Origin: Thiobacillaceae bacterium
Lineage (GTDB): Bacteria > Pseudomonadota > Gammaproteobacteria > Burkholderiales > Thiobacillaceae
Length of the DNA: 5,986 bases
Assembly (NCBI GenBank): GCA_024643305.1
Contig: JAHENE010000128.1
Location: 1-5,986, forward strand
Direction of reading: 5' to 3'
The notes under the pieces were generated by a model. That model saw nothing but the letters and a program-made list of their open reading frames with translations. It had not been told where the DNA came from and did no database searches. This document shows, piece after piece, positions 1 to 5,986 of the stretch (position 1 is its first letter; each line of letters starts with the position of its first letter). The position numbers were made by a program, and so were the translations under genes.

Positions 1-426
1 CAGCACGGCTTCAGCCAGACCGGAACCGCCATCGTAGAGCGAGGCGTTGGAAACATCCAGGCCGGTGAGTCGGGTCATCATGGTCTGGTATTCGTAGATC
101 AGCTGCAGCGTGCCCTGGCTCGCCTCGGCCTGATAGGGCGTGTAAGCGGAATAAAACTCGCCGCGCGTGGTGATCTGCCAGACTGCGGAAGGGATATGGT
201 GCTCGTAGGCGCCCGCGCCCAGGAAATTGAGGTAACGGCCATCGGCTTCGGCGCGTTCCATCATCAAGCGGTTGATTTCCATTTCGGAAATGCCCGCCGG
301 TACCTGAGTCAGTTTGCCCGCCTTTAGTTCGGCAGGGATTTCATCGAACAGTGCATCGATGCTGGGTGCGCCGATGGCGGCCAGCATGTCGGCAATGTTC
401 TCTTCGGAGTGGGGAATGAAAGGCAT
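1..426 (-). CDS. gcvPA: Glycine dehydrogenase (decarboxylating) subunit 1, P-protein alpha; 3' part missing
   Basis: This is the first 142 codons of the N-terminal half of a split P-protein, the PLP-dependent enzyme that decarboxylates glycine and passes the aminomethyl group to lipoyl-GcvH. The ATG is at 426-424 and the frame stays open to the window edge. The protein begins [19 protein letters not shown], the usual opening of the two-subunit GcvPA family. Single-chain GcvP starts differently, with an RHIGP-like motif. A typical GcvPA segment, with [14 protein letters not shown] and later [15 protein letters not shown], follows, then a [11 protein letters not shown] stretch at the edge. A gcvPB gene would be expected just beyond the window. 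It is the fourth gene after lipA, gcvT and gcvH, separated from gcvH by 112 nt holding a repeat element. No Shine-Dalgarno sequence is visible before the ATG. The family call is secure; the split form is inferred from the N-terminus alone. Confidence 0.93.
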   Translation of the reverse strand, partial: MPFIPHSEENIADMLAAIGAPSIDALFDEIPAELKAGKLTQVPAGISEMEINRLMMERAEADGRYLNFLGAGAYEHHIPSAVWQITTRGEFYSAYTPYQAEASQGTLQLIYEYQTMMTRLTGLDVSNASLYDGGSGLAEAVL

Positions 427-429
427 TTT

Positions 430-543
430 TACTAGGGGCTAGGTATTAGGATCTAGGGGCTAGGGTAGTGGGGGCGAATCAAAGGAGCGCGGCGAAGCCG
501 CCCATTACCCTAAATCCTAGCCCCCAGTTCCTGGTTCCTCAGT
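430..543. repeat. Head-to-head degenerate heptad repeats flanking a GC hairpin
   Basis: On the plus strand, 430-464 is five consecutive 7-mers of form NNYTAGG: TACTAGG, GGCTAGG, TATTAGG, ATCTAGG, GGCTAGG. At 509-543 lie five 7-mers in the opposite orientation, CCTAAAT, CCTAGCC, CCCAGTT, CCTGGTT, CCTCAGT, of which the last two are the most decayed. The two arrays are inverted with respect to each other, so the region can fold into a long imperfect hairpin. The 44-bp centre contains a perfect short hairpin, GCGGC-GAA-GCCGC, at 489-501. The right array reaches into the gcvH stop codon (539-541), and the left array ends four bases before the gcvPA start codon. It has no T-run typical of a terminator and no coding potential that I can see. 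It may be a dispersed intergenic repeat of REP or MITE type; that is inference. Confidence 0.8.
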
Positions 544-928
544 GAGCTTCGGAAGCAACGAGTGCTTCGTAAGTGGCCGCATCCATCAGCGCATTCACGT
601 CAGCGGGGTTGGCTGGCTTGATCTTGAACATCCAGGCGGCGTAGGCATCCTGATTGATGGTTTCCGGGCTGGATTCGACTTCTTCATTCGAGGCTACCAC
701 TTCACCAGCAATGGGCGCGTACACATCGGATGCGGCCTTGACCGACTCCACCACGGCGCATTCTTCGCCCTGGGCAAGCTGCCGGCCCACGGCGGGGGTT
801 TCCACAAACACCATGTCGCCAAGCAGGTCCTGGGCATGGTCAGTGATGCCCACAGATACGGTGCCATCGGCTTCGACTTGGACCCACTCGTGGGACTTGG
901 TGTATTTCAGATCAGCGGGGATGCTCAT
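539..928 (-). CDS. gcvH: Glycine cleavage system H protein (lipoyl carrier)
   Basis: GcvH is the small cytoplasmic carrier of the glycine cleavage complex. Its lipoyl arm takes the aminomethyl group from P-protein, presents it to T-protein and is reoxidised by L-protein. The 129-residue product has the normal family length and opens with a typical [10 protein letters not shown] segment. [17 protein letters not shown] follows at about 27-43. The lipoylation motif [12 protein letters not shown] puts the modified lysine at K64. The ATG at 928-926 is preceded by AGGAAGG (943-937) with 8 nt spacing, a strong ribosome binding site. The gene starts 17 nt after gcvT. The operon also carries lipA, whose product would convert octanoyl-GcvH to lipoyl-GcvH. 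The stop codon lies inside the last unit of a heptad repeat array. Nothing in the protein looks damaged. Confidence 0.98.
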   Translation of the reverse strand: MSIPADLKYTKSHEWVQVEADGTVSVGITDHAQDLLGDMVFVETPAVGRQLAQGEECAVVESVKAASDVYAPIAGEVVASNEEVESSPETINQDAYAAWMFKIKPANPADVNALMDAATYEALVASEAH

Positions 929-945
929 TTCTAATACCTTCCTGT

Positions 946-2031
946 TCAGATTAAGACTTTACCGTTGCGTACAAAGGGGTATTTAACCACTTTGGCTTTC
1001 AATTTCTTGTCGCGAACTTCCACTTCCACTTCCTCGCCTGGAGCGATGCCCAGGGGAATGCGCCCCAGCGCAATCGACTGTTGCATGGTGGGAGAGAAGG
1101 TGCCGGAGGTGATTTCGCCCTCACCGTGCTTGGTGTGCACTTTCTGGTGCGAGCGCAGCACACCCTTGTCCAGCAGCACCAGACCGACGAGCTGTTTTGT
1201 GATTTCGCTGGCTTCCAGCGCTTGTCGGCCGACAAAGTCGCGTTCGGTTTTCATATCCACGGTCCAGGCGAGTCCTGATTCCAGTGGCGAGGTTGTCTCG
1301 TCCATGTCCTGGCCGTAAAGGTTCATGCCGGCTTCCAGGCGCAGGGTGTCGCGCGCCCCTAATCCAATCGGTTTGCCGCCGGCTTCCATCAGTGCTTTCC
1401 AGAAGAAGGGCGCGGATTTTGCCAGCACCATCACTTCGAACCCATCTTCGCCAGTGTAACCCGTGCGCGCAATGAACATTTCGCCCAAGGCGGCGGCATT
1501 GAAGGGTTTGAGATTTTCGGTAATGTTGTCTGCGCCGGGCATGGCTTCGTTCAGCACATTTCTGGCATTCGGGCCCTGGATGGCCACCATGGCGAGGTCG
1601 CGGCGGGGGGTCAGGGTGAGCCCCATGCCCCAATCATCATTGCATTTCTGCATCCAGGCCAGATCCTTTTCTGCCGTGCCTGCATTGACCACGAGACGAA
1701 ACCAGCTCTCGTCCATGAAATAAATGATCAGGTCATCAATGACGCCGCCGTTTTCATTCAGCATGCAGGAATAGAGCGCCTTGCCCGAGACTTGCAGTTT
1801 GTCCACATTGTTGGCGACCAACTTGCGCAGAAAGGAGCGCACATTCTCGCCCTTGATGTCGAGCGGCAACATGTGGGAGACATCGAACAGCCCGCAATCG
1901 GTGCGCACGGTGTGATGTTCCTCGATTTGCGAACCGTAATTTACCGGCATGTCCCAGCCGCCGAAATCGACCATCTTGGCGTTTAGTTCGCGGTGATTGC
2001 TGTTAAGCGGAGTTCTTTTCAGTTCAGACAC
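946..2031 (-). CDS. gcvT: Glycine cleavage system T protein (aminomethyltransferase)
   Basis: GcvT transfers the methylene group from aminomethyl-lipoyl-GcvH to tetrahydrofolate, giving 5,10-methylene-THF and ammonia. With the GTG start at 2031-2029 the product is 361 residues, close to the E. coli length. Family landmarks in order are [16 protein letters not shown] (20-35), FDVSHM (49-54), NGGVIDDLI (94-102, with D100 as the likely catalytic aspartate), IQGPNA (151-156), GYTGEDGFE (191-199), [19 protein letters not shown] (223-241) and an ITSGTFSPT motif (307-315). The open frame continues upstream to 2166, but that extension overlaps lipA and does not resemble GcvT. The chosen GTG has AGGA at 2043-2040, 8 nt upstream, and it overlaps the lipA stop by 8 nt, which suggests translational coupling. 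The next in-frame ATG (codon 20) would cut into conserved sequence. Confidence 0.97.
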   Translation of the reverse strand: MSELKRTPLNSNHRELNAKMVDFGGWDMPVNYGSQIEEHHTVRTDCGLFDVSHMLPLDIKGENVRSFLRKLVANNVDKLQVSGKALYSCMLNENGGVIDDLIIYFMDESWFRLVVNAGTAEKDLAWMQKCNDDWGMGLTLTPRRDLAMVAIQGPNARNVLNEAMPGADNITENLKPFNAAALGEMFIARTGYTGEDGFEVMVLAKSAPFFWKALMEAGGKPIGLGARDTLRLEAGMNLYGQDMDETTSPLESGLAWTVDMKTERDFVGRQALEASEITKQLVGLVLLDKGVLRSHQKVHTKHGEGEITSGTFSPTMQQSIALGRIPLGIAPGEEVEVEVRDKKLKAKVVKYPFVRNGKVLI

Positions 2032-2941
2032 TTTGATTTTCCTGTTGAATTTCTTCGGCGTAATAGCTGCTGCGCACCAGCGGGCCGGCCTTGACCCAGC
2101 GGAATCCGATAGCACGCGCTTCGTTTTCCAATTCGGCAAACATATCCGGATGGATGTATTCCGCAACCGGCAGGTTGTCGAGCGACGGACGCAAATACTG
2201 CCCTAGTGACACACGGTCTACGCCCGCACTGCGCAAATCTTTCAGCACTTCAATGACTTCTTCGCGGGTCTCGCCCAAACCCAGCATTAGTGCAGACTTG
2301 GTTTCCACTTTAGGCTGTTTGGCAGCCTTTTCCAGCAGTTCCAGTGAACGCTCGTACTGAGAGCCTTTGCGCGCGGTTTTGTAGAGGCGCGGGACGGTTT
2401 CCACGTTGTGTCCCCAAACCAGGTCGGGCAGAGCCGAAGCCGGGAGGGGGAATGATTTAACAGCTTCCATGACAATGGCAACGGCTTCGTCCTGCACGTT
2501 GCGAAAATCAGGGGTGAGGAATTCAATGTCGATGTTAGATTGCCGCTGCCTCAACTGACGCAGGCTCTCGGCGAACACCCAGGCGCCGCCGTCTTCCAGG
2601 TCGTCGCGGTTGACCGATGTCAGCACGATGTAATTAAGTTTCATCGAGGCCACGGCTTCTGCAATGCGCTGAGGCTCGTTGGCGTCGAACCATCCGGGCT
2701 TGCCGGTCTTGACTGCACAAAAACCGCAGGCACGGGTGCAAGTGTCGCCCAGCAGCATGAAAGTGGCAGTGCCGCGGCTCCAGCATTCACCGCGGTTGGG
2801 GCATTTGGCTTCTTCGCATACCGTGTGCAGGCGGTTATCGTGTACGGCAAGGTGCGTACCGCCATAGCCGGATTCGCGGCCAAGGTTCTGGCGTATCCAC
2901 GATGGCATGCGGCTGATGTTGCGAACGATTTGGGTCTGCAC
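2024..2941 (-). CDS. lipA: Lipoyl synthase, radical SAM, leading gene of the gcv operon
   Basis: LipA inserts two sulfur atoms into a protein-bound octanoyl chain to form the lipoyl cofactor, here most obviously on GcvH. From the GTG at 2941-2939 the product is 305 residues. The auxiliary-cluster motif C-X4-C-X5-C (C42, C47, C53, in [12 protein letters not shown]) precedes the radical-SAM motif C-X3-C-X2-C (C68, C72, C75, in CTRACGFC). The C-terminal RSSY motif (290-293) supplies the serine ligand of the auxiliary cluster in known LipA enzymes. GLGETREE (221-228) is also typical. Before [10 protein letters not shown] (178-187) there is an extra stretch of roughly 10-15 residues, and the usual DVxNHN is replaced by DLVWGHN. 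The GTG has GGAG at 2950-2947 with 5 nt spacing, just after the terminator T-run. An upstream TTG at 2986 lies inside the terminator and is unlikely to be used. Family certain; start likely. Confidence 0.95.
   Translation of the reverse strand: MQTQIVRNISRMPSWIRQNLGRESGYGGTHLAVHDNRLHTVCEEAKCPNRGECWSRGTATFMLLGDTCTRACGFCAVKTGKPGWFDANEPQRIAEAVASMKLNYIVLTSVNRDDLEDGGAWVFAESLRQLRQRQSNIDIEFLTPDFRNVQDEAVAIVMEAVKSFPLPASALPDLVWGHNVETVPRLYKTARKGSQYERSLELLEKAAKQPKVETKSALMLGLGETREEVIEVLKDLRSAGVDRVSLGQYLRPSLDNLPVAEYIHPDMFAELENEARAIGFRWVKAGPLVRSSYYAEEIQQENQSV
2040..2043 (-). promoter_or_regulatory. Ribosome binding site deciding the gcvT GTG start
   Basis: AGGA (followed by AAA) on the minus strand sits 8 nt before the GTG at 2031-2029, within the last codons of lipA. 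It supports the GTG start over the longer upstream frame, and fits reinitiation by ribosomes finishing lipA at 2024. Confidence 0.65.
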
Positions 2942-2946
2942 AGGTG

Positions 2947-2950
2947 CTCC
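2947..2950 (-). promoter_or_regulatory. Ribosome binding site deciding the lipA GTG start
   Basis: GGAG lies 5 nt before GTG 2941-2939 and begins one base after the terminator T-run. It is the only good Shine-Dalgarno near a possible lipA start that leaves the conserved N-terminal part intact. Confidence 0.65.
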
Positions 2951-2951
2951 G

Positions 2952-2997
2952 AAAACAAAAAAGGGGTGACGATTGAGCTTGTTCAATCGTCACCCCT
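2952..2997 (-). terminator. Intrinsic terminator of the glycine riboswitch expression platform
   Basis: On the minus strand, positions 2997-2983 and 2976-2962 form a perfect 15-bp stem (outer part AGGGGTGACG) around a 6-nt loop ACAAGC. The T-run TTTTTTGTTTT (2962-2952) follows; its first T also closes the stem. It lies between the second glycine aptamer and the lipA ribosome binding site, so it should control read-through into lipA-gcvT-gcvH-gcvPA. Its 5' arm shares two bases (2997-2996) with the 3' strand of the second aptamer's P1 helix, as expected for mutually exclusive folds. Confidence 0.93.
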
Positions 2998-3142
2998 CTG
3001 TCCTTGGTGCCTGAGAGATTGATCCCCTTCGGCGGCAGGCGTTGCTGCACTCTCCAGAGTGTTTACTTAACAGTGGTCCTTTTGCCTGAGCGTTCCCGGG
3101 TGATTACGCCTTCGGCGACGGTTGAGCCGTTCTCTCCCACTG
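2996..3142 (-). promoter_or_regulatory. Tandem glycine riboswitch (two aptamers)
   Basis: Two glycine aptamers follow one another on the minus strand. Aptamer I spans 3142-3071. Its P1 is CAGTGG (3142-3137) with CCACTG (3076-3071), and it carries GGGAGAGA, GCCGAAGG (3116-3109) and CTCAGGCAAAAGGAC (3090-3076). Aptamer II spans 3059-2996. Its P1 is CTCTG (3059-3055) with CAGAG (3000-2996), and it carries GGAGAG, GCCGAAGG (3033-3026) and CTCAGGCACCAAGGAC (3015-3000). An A/T-rich linker of about 11 nt (3070-3060) joins them. These are the conserved core elements of the gcvT-type RNA, and the operon downstream is the expected target. In known gcv operons glycine raises expression, so an ON switch acting on the downstream terminator is the default expectation. 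The direction of the response cannot be read from the sequence alone. Confidence 0.96.
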
Positions 3143-3149
3143 GCCGCGC

Positions 3150-3158
3150 ATCTTAGCA
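3150..3158 (-). promoter_or_regulatory. Probable extended -10 promoter of the riboswitch-lipA-gcv operon
   Basis: The minus strand reads TG-C-TAAGAT at 3158-3150, an extended -10 element. A start site about 7 nt further on (near 3143) would fall exactly at the first base of aptamer I P1. I see no good -35; a T-rich GTTTTAC lies upstream inside the last codons of the DUF3426 gene. Read-through from that gene remains possible. Confidence 0.45.
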
Positions 3159-3167
3159 CAGCCAGAC

Positions 3168-4250
3168 TCAGTAAAACATCCGTATCCGATAACCGGCAGC
3201 CTTGAGGCCCTTGCTCTGAAGGTTCAGGTTGAATGGGATTTCAGACTTGGCCTGGATTCCCGAGGTCTCCATTTTGCCGGACGGCAGGTATTCGCTGGGC
3301 GCGAATATGCGGCGGGCAATCGGCTGGTCTTCGACATCGGTTAGTGTAAGTTCCAGCACTGGCCAGGCCATGGCATGGGCTGCGCGATTGGCCATGGTTA
3401 TTTCCAAAGCCATGTTGTTTCCGTTCTCGGTTTGCAGGTCCGAACCCAGAATGAGAACCTGTTTGGTGTCTTTGGGCAGACTCAAGCTGCACCCCATGAC
3501 TTCGCACATTTGCGCTAGATATGGCCGGGATTCAGGGTAATTCGCGGCAATTTTGTCGCGCAGGTAATAGAACAGCTGGGAGGCCAGTGCAGCAAGCAGA
3601 ATGAAAACGATGAGCGACCACAGCCAACCCAGTCCGCTTTTCTTTTTGACTTCCTGGGCGCGGGGCGGTGGAGGGGGGCGACGAGGAATCCAACCAGTGC
3701 TGGTTGCGGTCCTTTCATGCCTTGCACCCCATCCGCCCGGGGGGGGCGGGGTGGAATTGAATGAAGCGGGTGTTGCAGGTTTGGATGCCTCGGGCTTGGG
3801 CGGGATATCCGGCATGGGGCCGTAATCATCGTCTGCCGGCGCGGCATTGGGGTCGACGAGGATAATGGACTCAAGCTTGGGGCCGAAACTTGACGGAACT
3901 TCATTTTCGGCCATGCGATGAGCCAAACCGCTGAGCCCCGCGGCCTCTGCCCCGGCTTCAGCGGGGGTTTGAGTGTTGGTTTCCTTGCCAGTTGCAGGGG
4001 GAGGTGACTCGAAGGCTGATGAATTCGTCGGCTTTGCAGCAACCGGCTCTGCAGGCACCTGTGCAGCAGGCGCCGGCGAGGTAGTTCCGGGAGCCGCAGG
4101 CGCTGCTGCCGGCTTGATGCCGGAATGGAACACGTGGCCGCACATGCCGCACTGAACCCAGCCTTTGGCAGCCTCCAGATGCTGAGGGGTCAGTCTAAAT
4201 GCGCTACCGCATTCAGGACATTTGGCGACAAGATCTTTTTCTGTGCTCAT
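3168..4250 (-). CDS. Zinc-ribbon (MJ0042-type) and DUF3426 single-pass membrane protein
   Basis: The function is unknown; the architecture is clear. Residues 11-37 form an MJ0042-type zinc ribbon with CPEC (C11, C14) and CGMC (C34, C37). A long low-complexity linker rich in Ala, Pro and Glu runs from about 46 to 200, ending in RRPPPPPRAQE. A basic KKK precedes one membrane segment (about 206-230, WLWSLIVFILLAALAS). The C-terminal domain (about 231-360) is DUF3426-like, with C249 and C254 in a CEVMGC motif and a terminal GYRIRMFY. Predicted topology puts the zinc ribbon in the cytoplasm and DUF3426 in the periplasm. The ATG (4250-4248) overlaps the prmA stop as ATGA, so the two are probably coupled; an earlier in-frame GTG (4277) would overlap prmA more and adds no conserved sequence. 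The same accC-prmA-DUF3426 order is common in betaproteobacteria. Confidence 0.88.
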   Translation of the reverse strand: MSTEKDLVAKCPECGSAFRLTPQHLEAAKGWVQCGMCGHVFHSGIKPAAAPAAPGTTSPAPAAQVPAEPVAAKPTNSSAFESPPPATGKETNTQTPAEAGAEAAGLSGLAHRMAENEVPSSFGPKLESIILVDPNAAPADDDYGPMPDIPPKPEASKPATPASFNSTPPPPGGWGARHERTATSTGWIPRRPPPPPRAQEVKKKSGLGWLWSLIVFILLAALASQLFYYLRDKIAANYPESRPYLAQMCEVMGCSLSLPKDTKQVLILGSDLQTENGNNMALEITMANRAAHAMAWPVLELTLTDVEDQPIARRIFAPSEYLPSGKMETSGIQAKSEIPFNLNLQSKGLKAAGYRIRMFY

Positions 4251-5137
4251 TTTTTTATTCCGCAAAGCCTGACCCACCCATCCTCCGCGACTGGTGAGTC
4301 GAACTTAAATCGCTCGTCATAGACCTGTATGACAGATTCAGCCTGCTGCTCAAGTATGCCGGACAAGACCAGGCGTCCGCCCGGGAGCGTCAAGCCGGTG
4401 AGCAAAGGCGCCAAGGCCTTGAGCGGATTGGTCAAAATGTTGGCGATGACAATCTGCGCAGCCGTCGTGGGCGCCTGATCCGGAGTATAAAAGCGGGCAG
4501 TCACGTCGTTGATATCGGCATTGTAGGCCGCAGCTTGAATGGCTTGTGGATCAATGTCGATCCCCCAGACTTCTGTCGCGCCGAGTTTTGCGGCAGCAAT
4601 GGCAAGTATCCCTGATCCGCAGCCATAATCCAGCACGGTTTCGCCGCCCTTGATGTTTTCGTCCAGCCAGCGCAGACACAGCCGGGTTGTGGGATGCGAG
4701 CCGGTACCAAAAGCCAATCCCGGATCGAGGCGGATGTTGATTGCGCTGCCGTCGGGTGCGTCGTGCCAGGAGGGCACGATCCACAGGCGTGGCGAAATAG
4801 GGATGGGGTCGAATTGCGATTGCGTCAGGCGCACCCAGTCCTGGTCATCCACGGTTTCAGCAGTCCAGGTCGGGGTTTCAGTCAGGCCGGCGGCATTTGC
4901 GGCGCCGCCAACAAGATTGGCGGGATTGTGCTCTGGGTTAAGCAGCGCGGACACGACACAGTGTTGCCACAATCCTGCATCGGGCTCGGTAGGTTCACCG
5001 AAGATGGGGGTTTCGTCCAGGCTTCCCGCATCCGCGTCTTCCAGTGATACGGAAATTGCACCTTGTGCCATCAGGGCCTCGGAAAAGGCTTCGGCGCGGG
5101 AAGCATCGAGAGTGATGCGAATGGACTGCCAGGGCAT
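4247..5137 (-). CDS. prmA: Ribosomal protein L11 methyltransferase
   Basis: PrmA is a SAM-dependent methyltransferase that trimethylates amino groups of ribosomal protein L11 (N-terminus and lysines) in the cytoplasm. The 296-residue product has the family length. An N-terminal substrate-recognition domain (about 1-100) is followed by a short linker and the Rossmann methyltransferase domain. LDPGLAFGTGSHPTT (137-151) is the PrmA signature. VLDYGCGSGIL (168-178) is the SAM-binding motif I, GIDIDPQA (192-199) carries the acidic residue expected for ribose binding, and VIANILTNPL (230-239) is motif IV. The ATG is at 5137-5135 and the protein starts with a normal PrmA opening, but no clear Shine-Dalgarno precedes it. 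The gene lies 66 nt after accC and overlaps the following DUF3426 gene by 4 nt. No missing residues are evident. Confidence 0.96.
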   Translation of the reverse strand: MPWQSIRITLDASRAEAFSEALMAQGAISVSLEDADAGSLDETPIFGEPTEPDAGLWQHCVVSALLNPEHNPANLVGGAANAAGLTETPTWTAETVDDQDWVRLTQSQFDPIPISPRLWIVPSWHDAPDGSAINIRLDPGLAFGTGSHPTTRLCLRWLDENIKGGETVLDYGCGSGILAIAAAKLGATEVWGIDIDPQAIQAAAYNADINDVTARFYTPDQAPTTAAQIVIANILTNPLKALAPLLTGLTLPGGRLVLSGILEQQAESVIQVYDERFKFDSPVAEDGWVRLCGIKK

Positions 5138-5158
5138 GGGCCAATACTGATTAAAGAG

Positions 5159-5189
5159 GGCCGGACCGGCGGATATGCATCACCCGGCC
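5159..5189. repeat. Small GC inverted repeat between accC and prmA
   Basis: GGCCGG (5159-5164) and CCGGCC (5184-5189) can pair around a 19-nt loop. On the transcribed minus strand the hairpin is followed by CTCTTTAAT, a poor T-run. It could be a weak terminator or a processing stem that lowers prmA expression relative to accC, or it may have no function. Confidence 0.35.
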
Positions 5190-5203
5190 GGATTGCCTTG
5201 GCT

Positions 5204-5986
5204 TCAGGATTTTTCTTTCTCCGCAGCCAGTTTCTGTTCCAGATAATGAATGCTGGAACCGCCTTCCTGGAACGCGCGATCGTTCATCAGGTCCTGGTGC
5301 AGGGCAATATTGGTGTTGATGCCCTCAACCGCCATTTCCAGCAGGGCGCCGCGCATGCGGGCAATGGCTTGATCGCGGGTTTTGCCGCAAGCCAGCAATT
5401 TGCCGATCATGGAGTCGTAATGCGGGGGCACCATGTAGCCGGCAAACACGTGCGAGTCCACACGGATGCCCGGGCCACCGGGCGGGTGCCAGGTGGTGAG
5501 GCGACCGGGGGAGGGCACGAAGGTGTATGGGTGTTCGGCATTGATGCGGCACTCGATGGCGTGACCCTTGAGTTCGATGTCCTTCTGCTTGTAGCGCAGC
5601 TTCTCGCCGCTGGCGATCCAGAGCTGTTCCTGCACGATGTCCACGCCGGTGACCATCTCGGTCACGGGGTGCTCGACCTGCACGCGGGTGTTCATTTCGA
5701 TGAAGAAGAACTCGCCGTCTTCATAGAGGAATTCGAACGTGCCGGCACCGCGATAGCCGATGGTGCGGCAGGCTTCGGCGCAGCGTTCGCCGATTTTGTC
5801 GCGCAATTTGGTGCTAAGCCCGGGGGCGGGAGCTTCTTCCAGTACCTTTTGGTGGCGGCGCTGCAAGGAACAGTCGCGCTCGCCCAGATGGATGGCGTTG
5901 CCATGCTCGTCGGCCAGCACCTGGAATTCGATATGACGCGGTTTTTGCAGGTAACGCTCCATGTATACCATGGGGTTGCCGAACGC
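5204..5986 (-). CDS. accC: Biotin carboxylase subunit of acetyl-CoA carboxylase; 5' part missing
   Basis: AccC carboxylates the biotin carried by AccB, using ATP and bicarbonate, as the first half-reaction of acetyl-CoA carboxylase in fatty acid synthesis. The window holds the last 260 codons, starting within [13 protein letters not shown]; comparison with the 449-residue E. coli enzyme means roughly 190 N-terminal residues lie beyond the right edge. The ATP-grasp part includes [21 protein letters not shown], with the lysine matching E. coli K238, then [28 protein letters not shown] contains the metal-binding Glu and Asn and the catalytic Arg. The C-terminal domain shows [22 protein letters not shown] and a normal end near IHYLEQKL. 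An ATG at 5971 is internal, not the start. The upstream accB gene is expected outside the window. Confidence 0.97.
   Translation of the reverse strand, partial: AFGNPMVYMERYLQKPRHIEFQVLADEHGNAIHLGERDCSLQRRHQKVLEEAPAPGLSTKLRDKIGERCAEACRTIGYRGAGTFEFLYEDGEFFFIEMNTRVQVEHPVTEMVTGVDIVQEQLWIASGEKLRYKQKDIELKGHAIECRINAEHPYTFVPSPGRLTTWHPPGGPGIRVDSHVFAGYMVPPHYDSMIGKLLACGKTRDQAIARMRGALLEMAVEGINTNIALHQDLMNDRAFQEGGSSIHYLEQKLAAEKEKS

Noticed and set aside
430..543. CRISPR array or telomere-like repeat
   Set aside because: The units are 7 bp without spacers, degenerate and inverted between arms; this is a short tandem repeat element, not CRISPR.
539..928. LbpA-type lipoate-binding protein of the sHdr sulfur-oxidation system instead of GcvH
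   Set aside because: The sequence follows canonical GcvH closely, and the gene sits between gcvT and gcvPA with a classical LipA rather than next to hdr or lipS1/lipS2 genes.
542..934. Plus-strand open frame of 130 codons opposite gcvH
   Set aside because: It mirrors gcvH codons, has no recognisable domain, and gcvH on the other strand is certain.
2032..2166. N-terminal extension of gcvT by 45 codons
   Set aside because: It lies entirely within lipA in another frame, shows no GcvT similarity, and a good GTG with an AGGA site exists at 2031.
2942..2986. Longer lipA beginning at the TTG at 2986
   Set aside because: The extra 15 codons are made of the terminator stem and its T-run (giving a Pro-Phe-Phe-Val-Phe stretch), and there is no ribosome binding site. 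The GTG at 2941 with GGAG fits better.
2540..3022. Plus-strand open frame of 160 codons opposite lipA and the riboswitch
   Set aside because: It is antisense to a conserved enzyme and runs through the terminator stem and aptamer II; the composition is that of a shadow frame.

Overview
The window reads almost entirely on the minus strand and looks like a core-genome region of a betaproteobacterium. The evidence is the order accC, prmA, DUF3426 zinc-ribbon protein, which is typical of that class, together with a two-subunit glycine decarboxylase (gcvPA type). Nitrosomonadales or Gallionellaceae-like bacteria are my best guess. That placement is inferred from gene order and protein style, not from a marker gene.

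From right to left, which is the direction of transcription, two units can be seen. The first is the 3' part of accC (biotin carboxylase), a 66-bp gap with an inverted repeat, prmA (ribosomal protein L11 methyltransferase), and a 360-residue membrane protein with an N-terminal zinc ribbon and a C-terminal DUF3426 domain. The last two genes overlap by ATGA and are probably translationally coupled. The second unit starts at about 3158 with a likely extended -10 promoter. It is followed by a complete tandem glycine riboswitch (3142 to 2996), a 15-bp intrinsic terminator (2997 to 2952), then lipA, gcvT, gcvH and the start of gcvPA, which runs off the left edge.

The second unit is a glycine cleavage operon whose leading gene encodes the radical-SAM enzyme that makes the lipoyl cofactor of GcvH. 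Glycine sensing would therefore control the carrier protein, the aminomethyl transferase, the decarboxylase and the enzyme that activates the carrier. lipA and gcvT both appear to start with GTG and overlap by 8 nt. gcvT and gcvH are 17 nt apart.

The least expected structure is in the gcvH-gcvPA gap. Two head-to-head arrays of degenerate 7-bp repeats (CCTAGNN type, five units each) flank a small GC hairpin. The arrays reach into the gcvH stop codon on one side and the translation-initiation region of gcvPA on the other. No wholly new system is evident; the notable points are the lipA-led operon, the switch architecture and the heptad repeat element.
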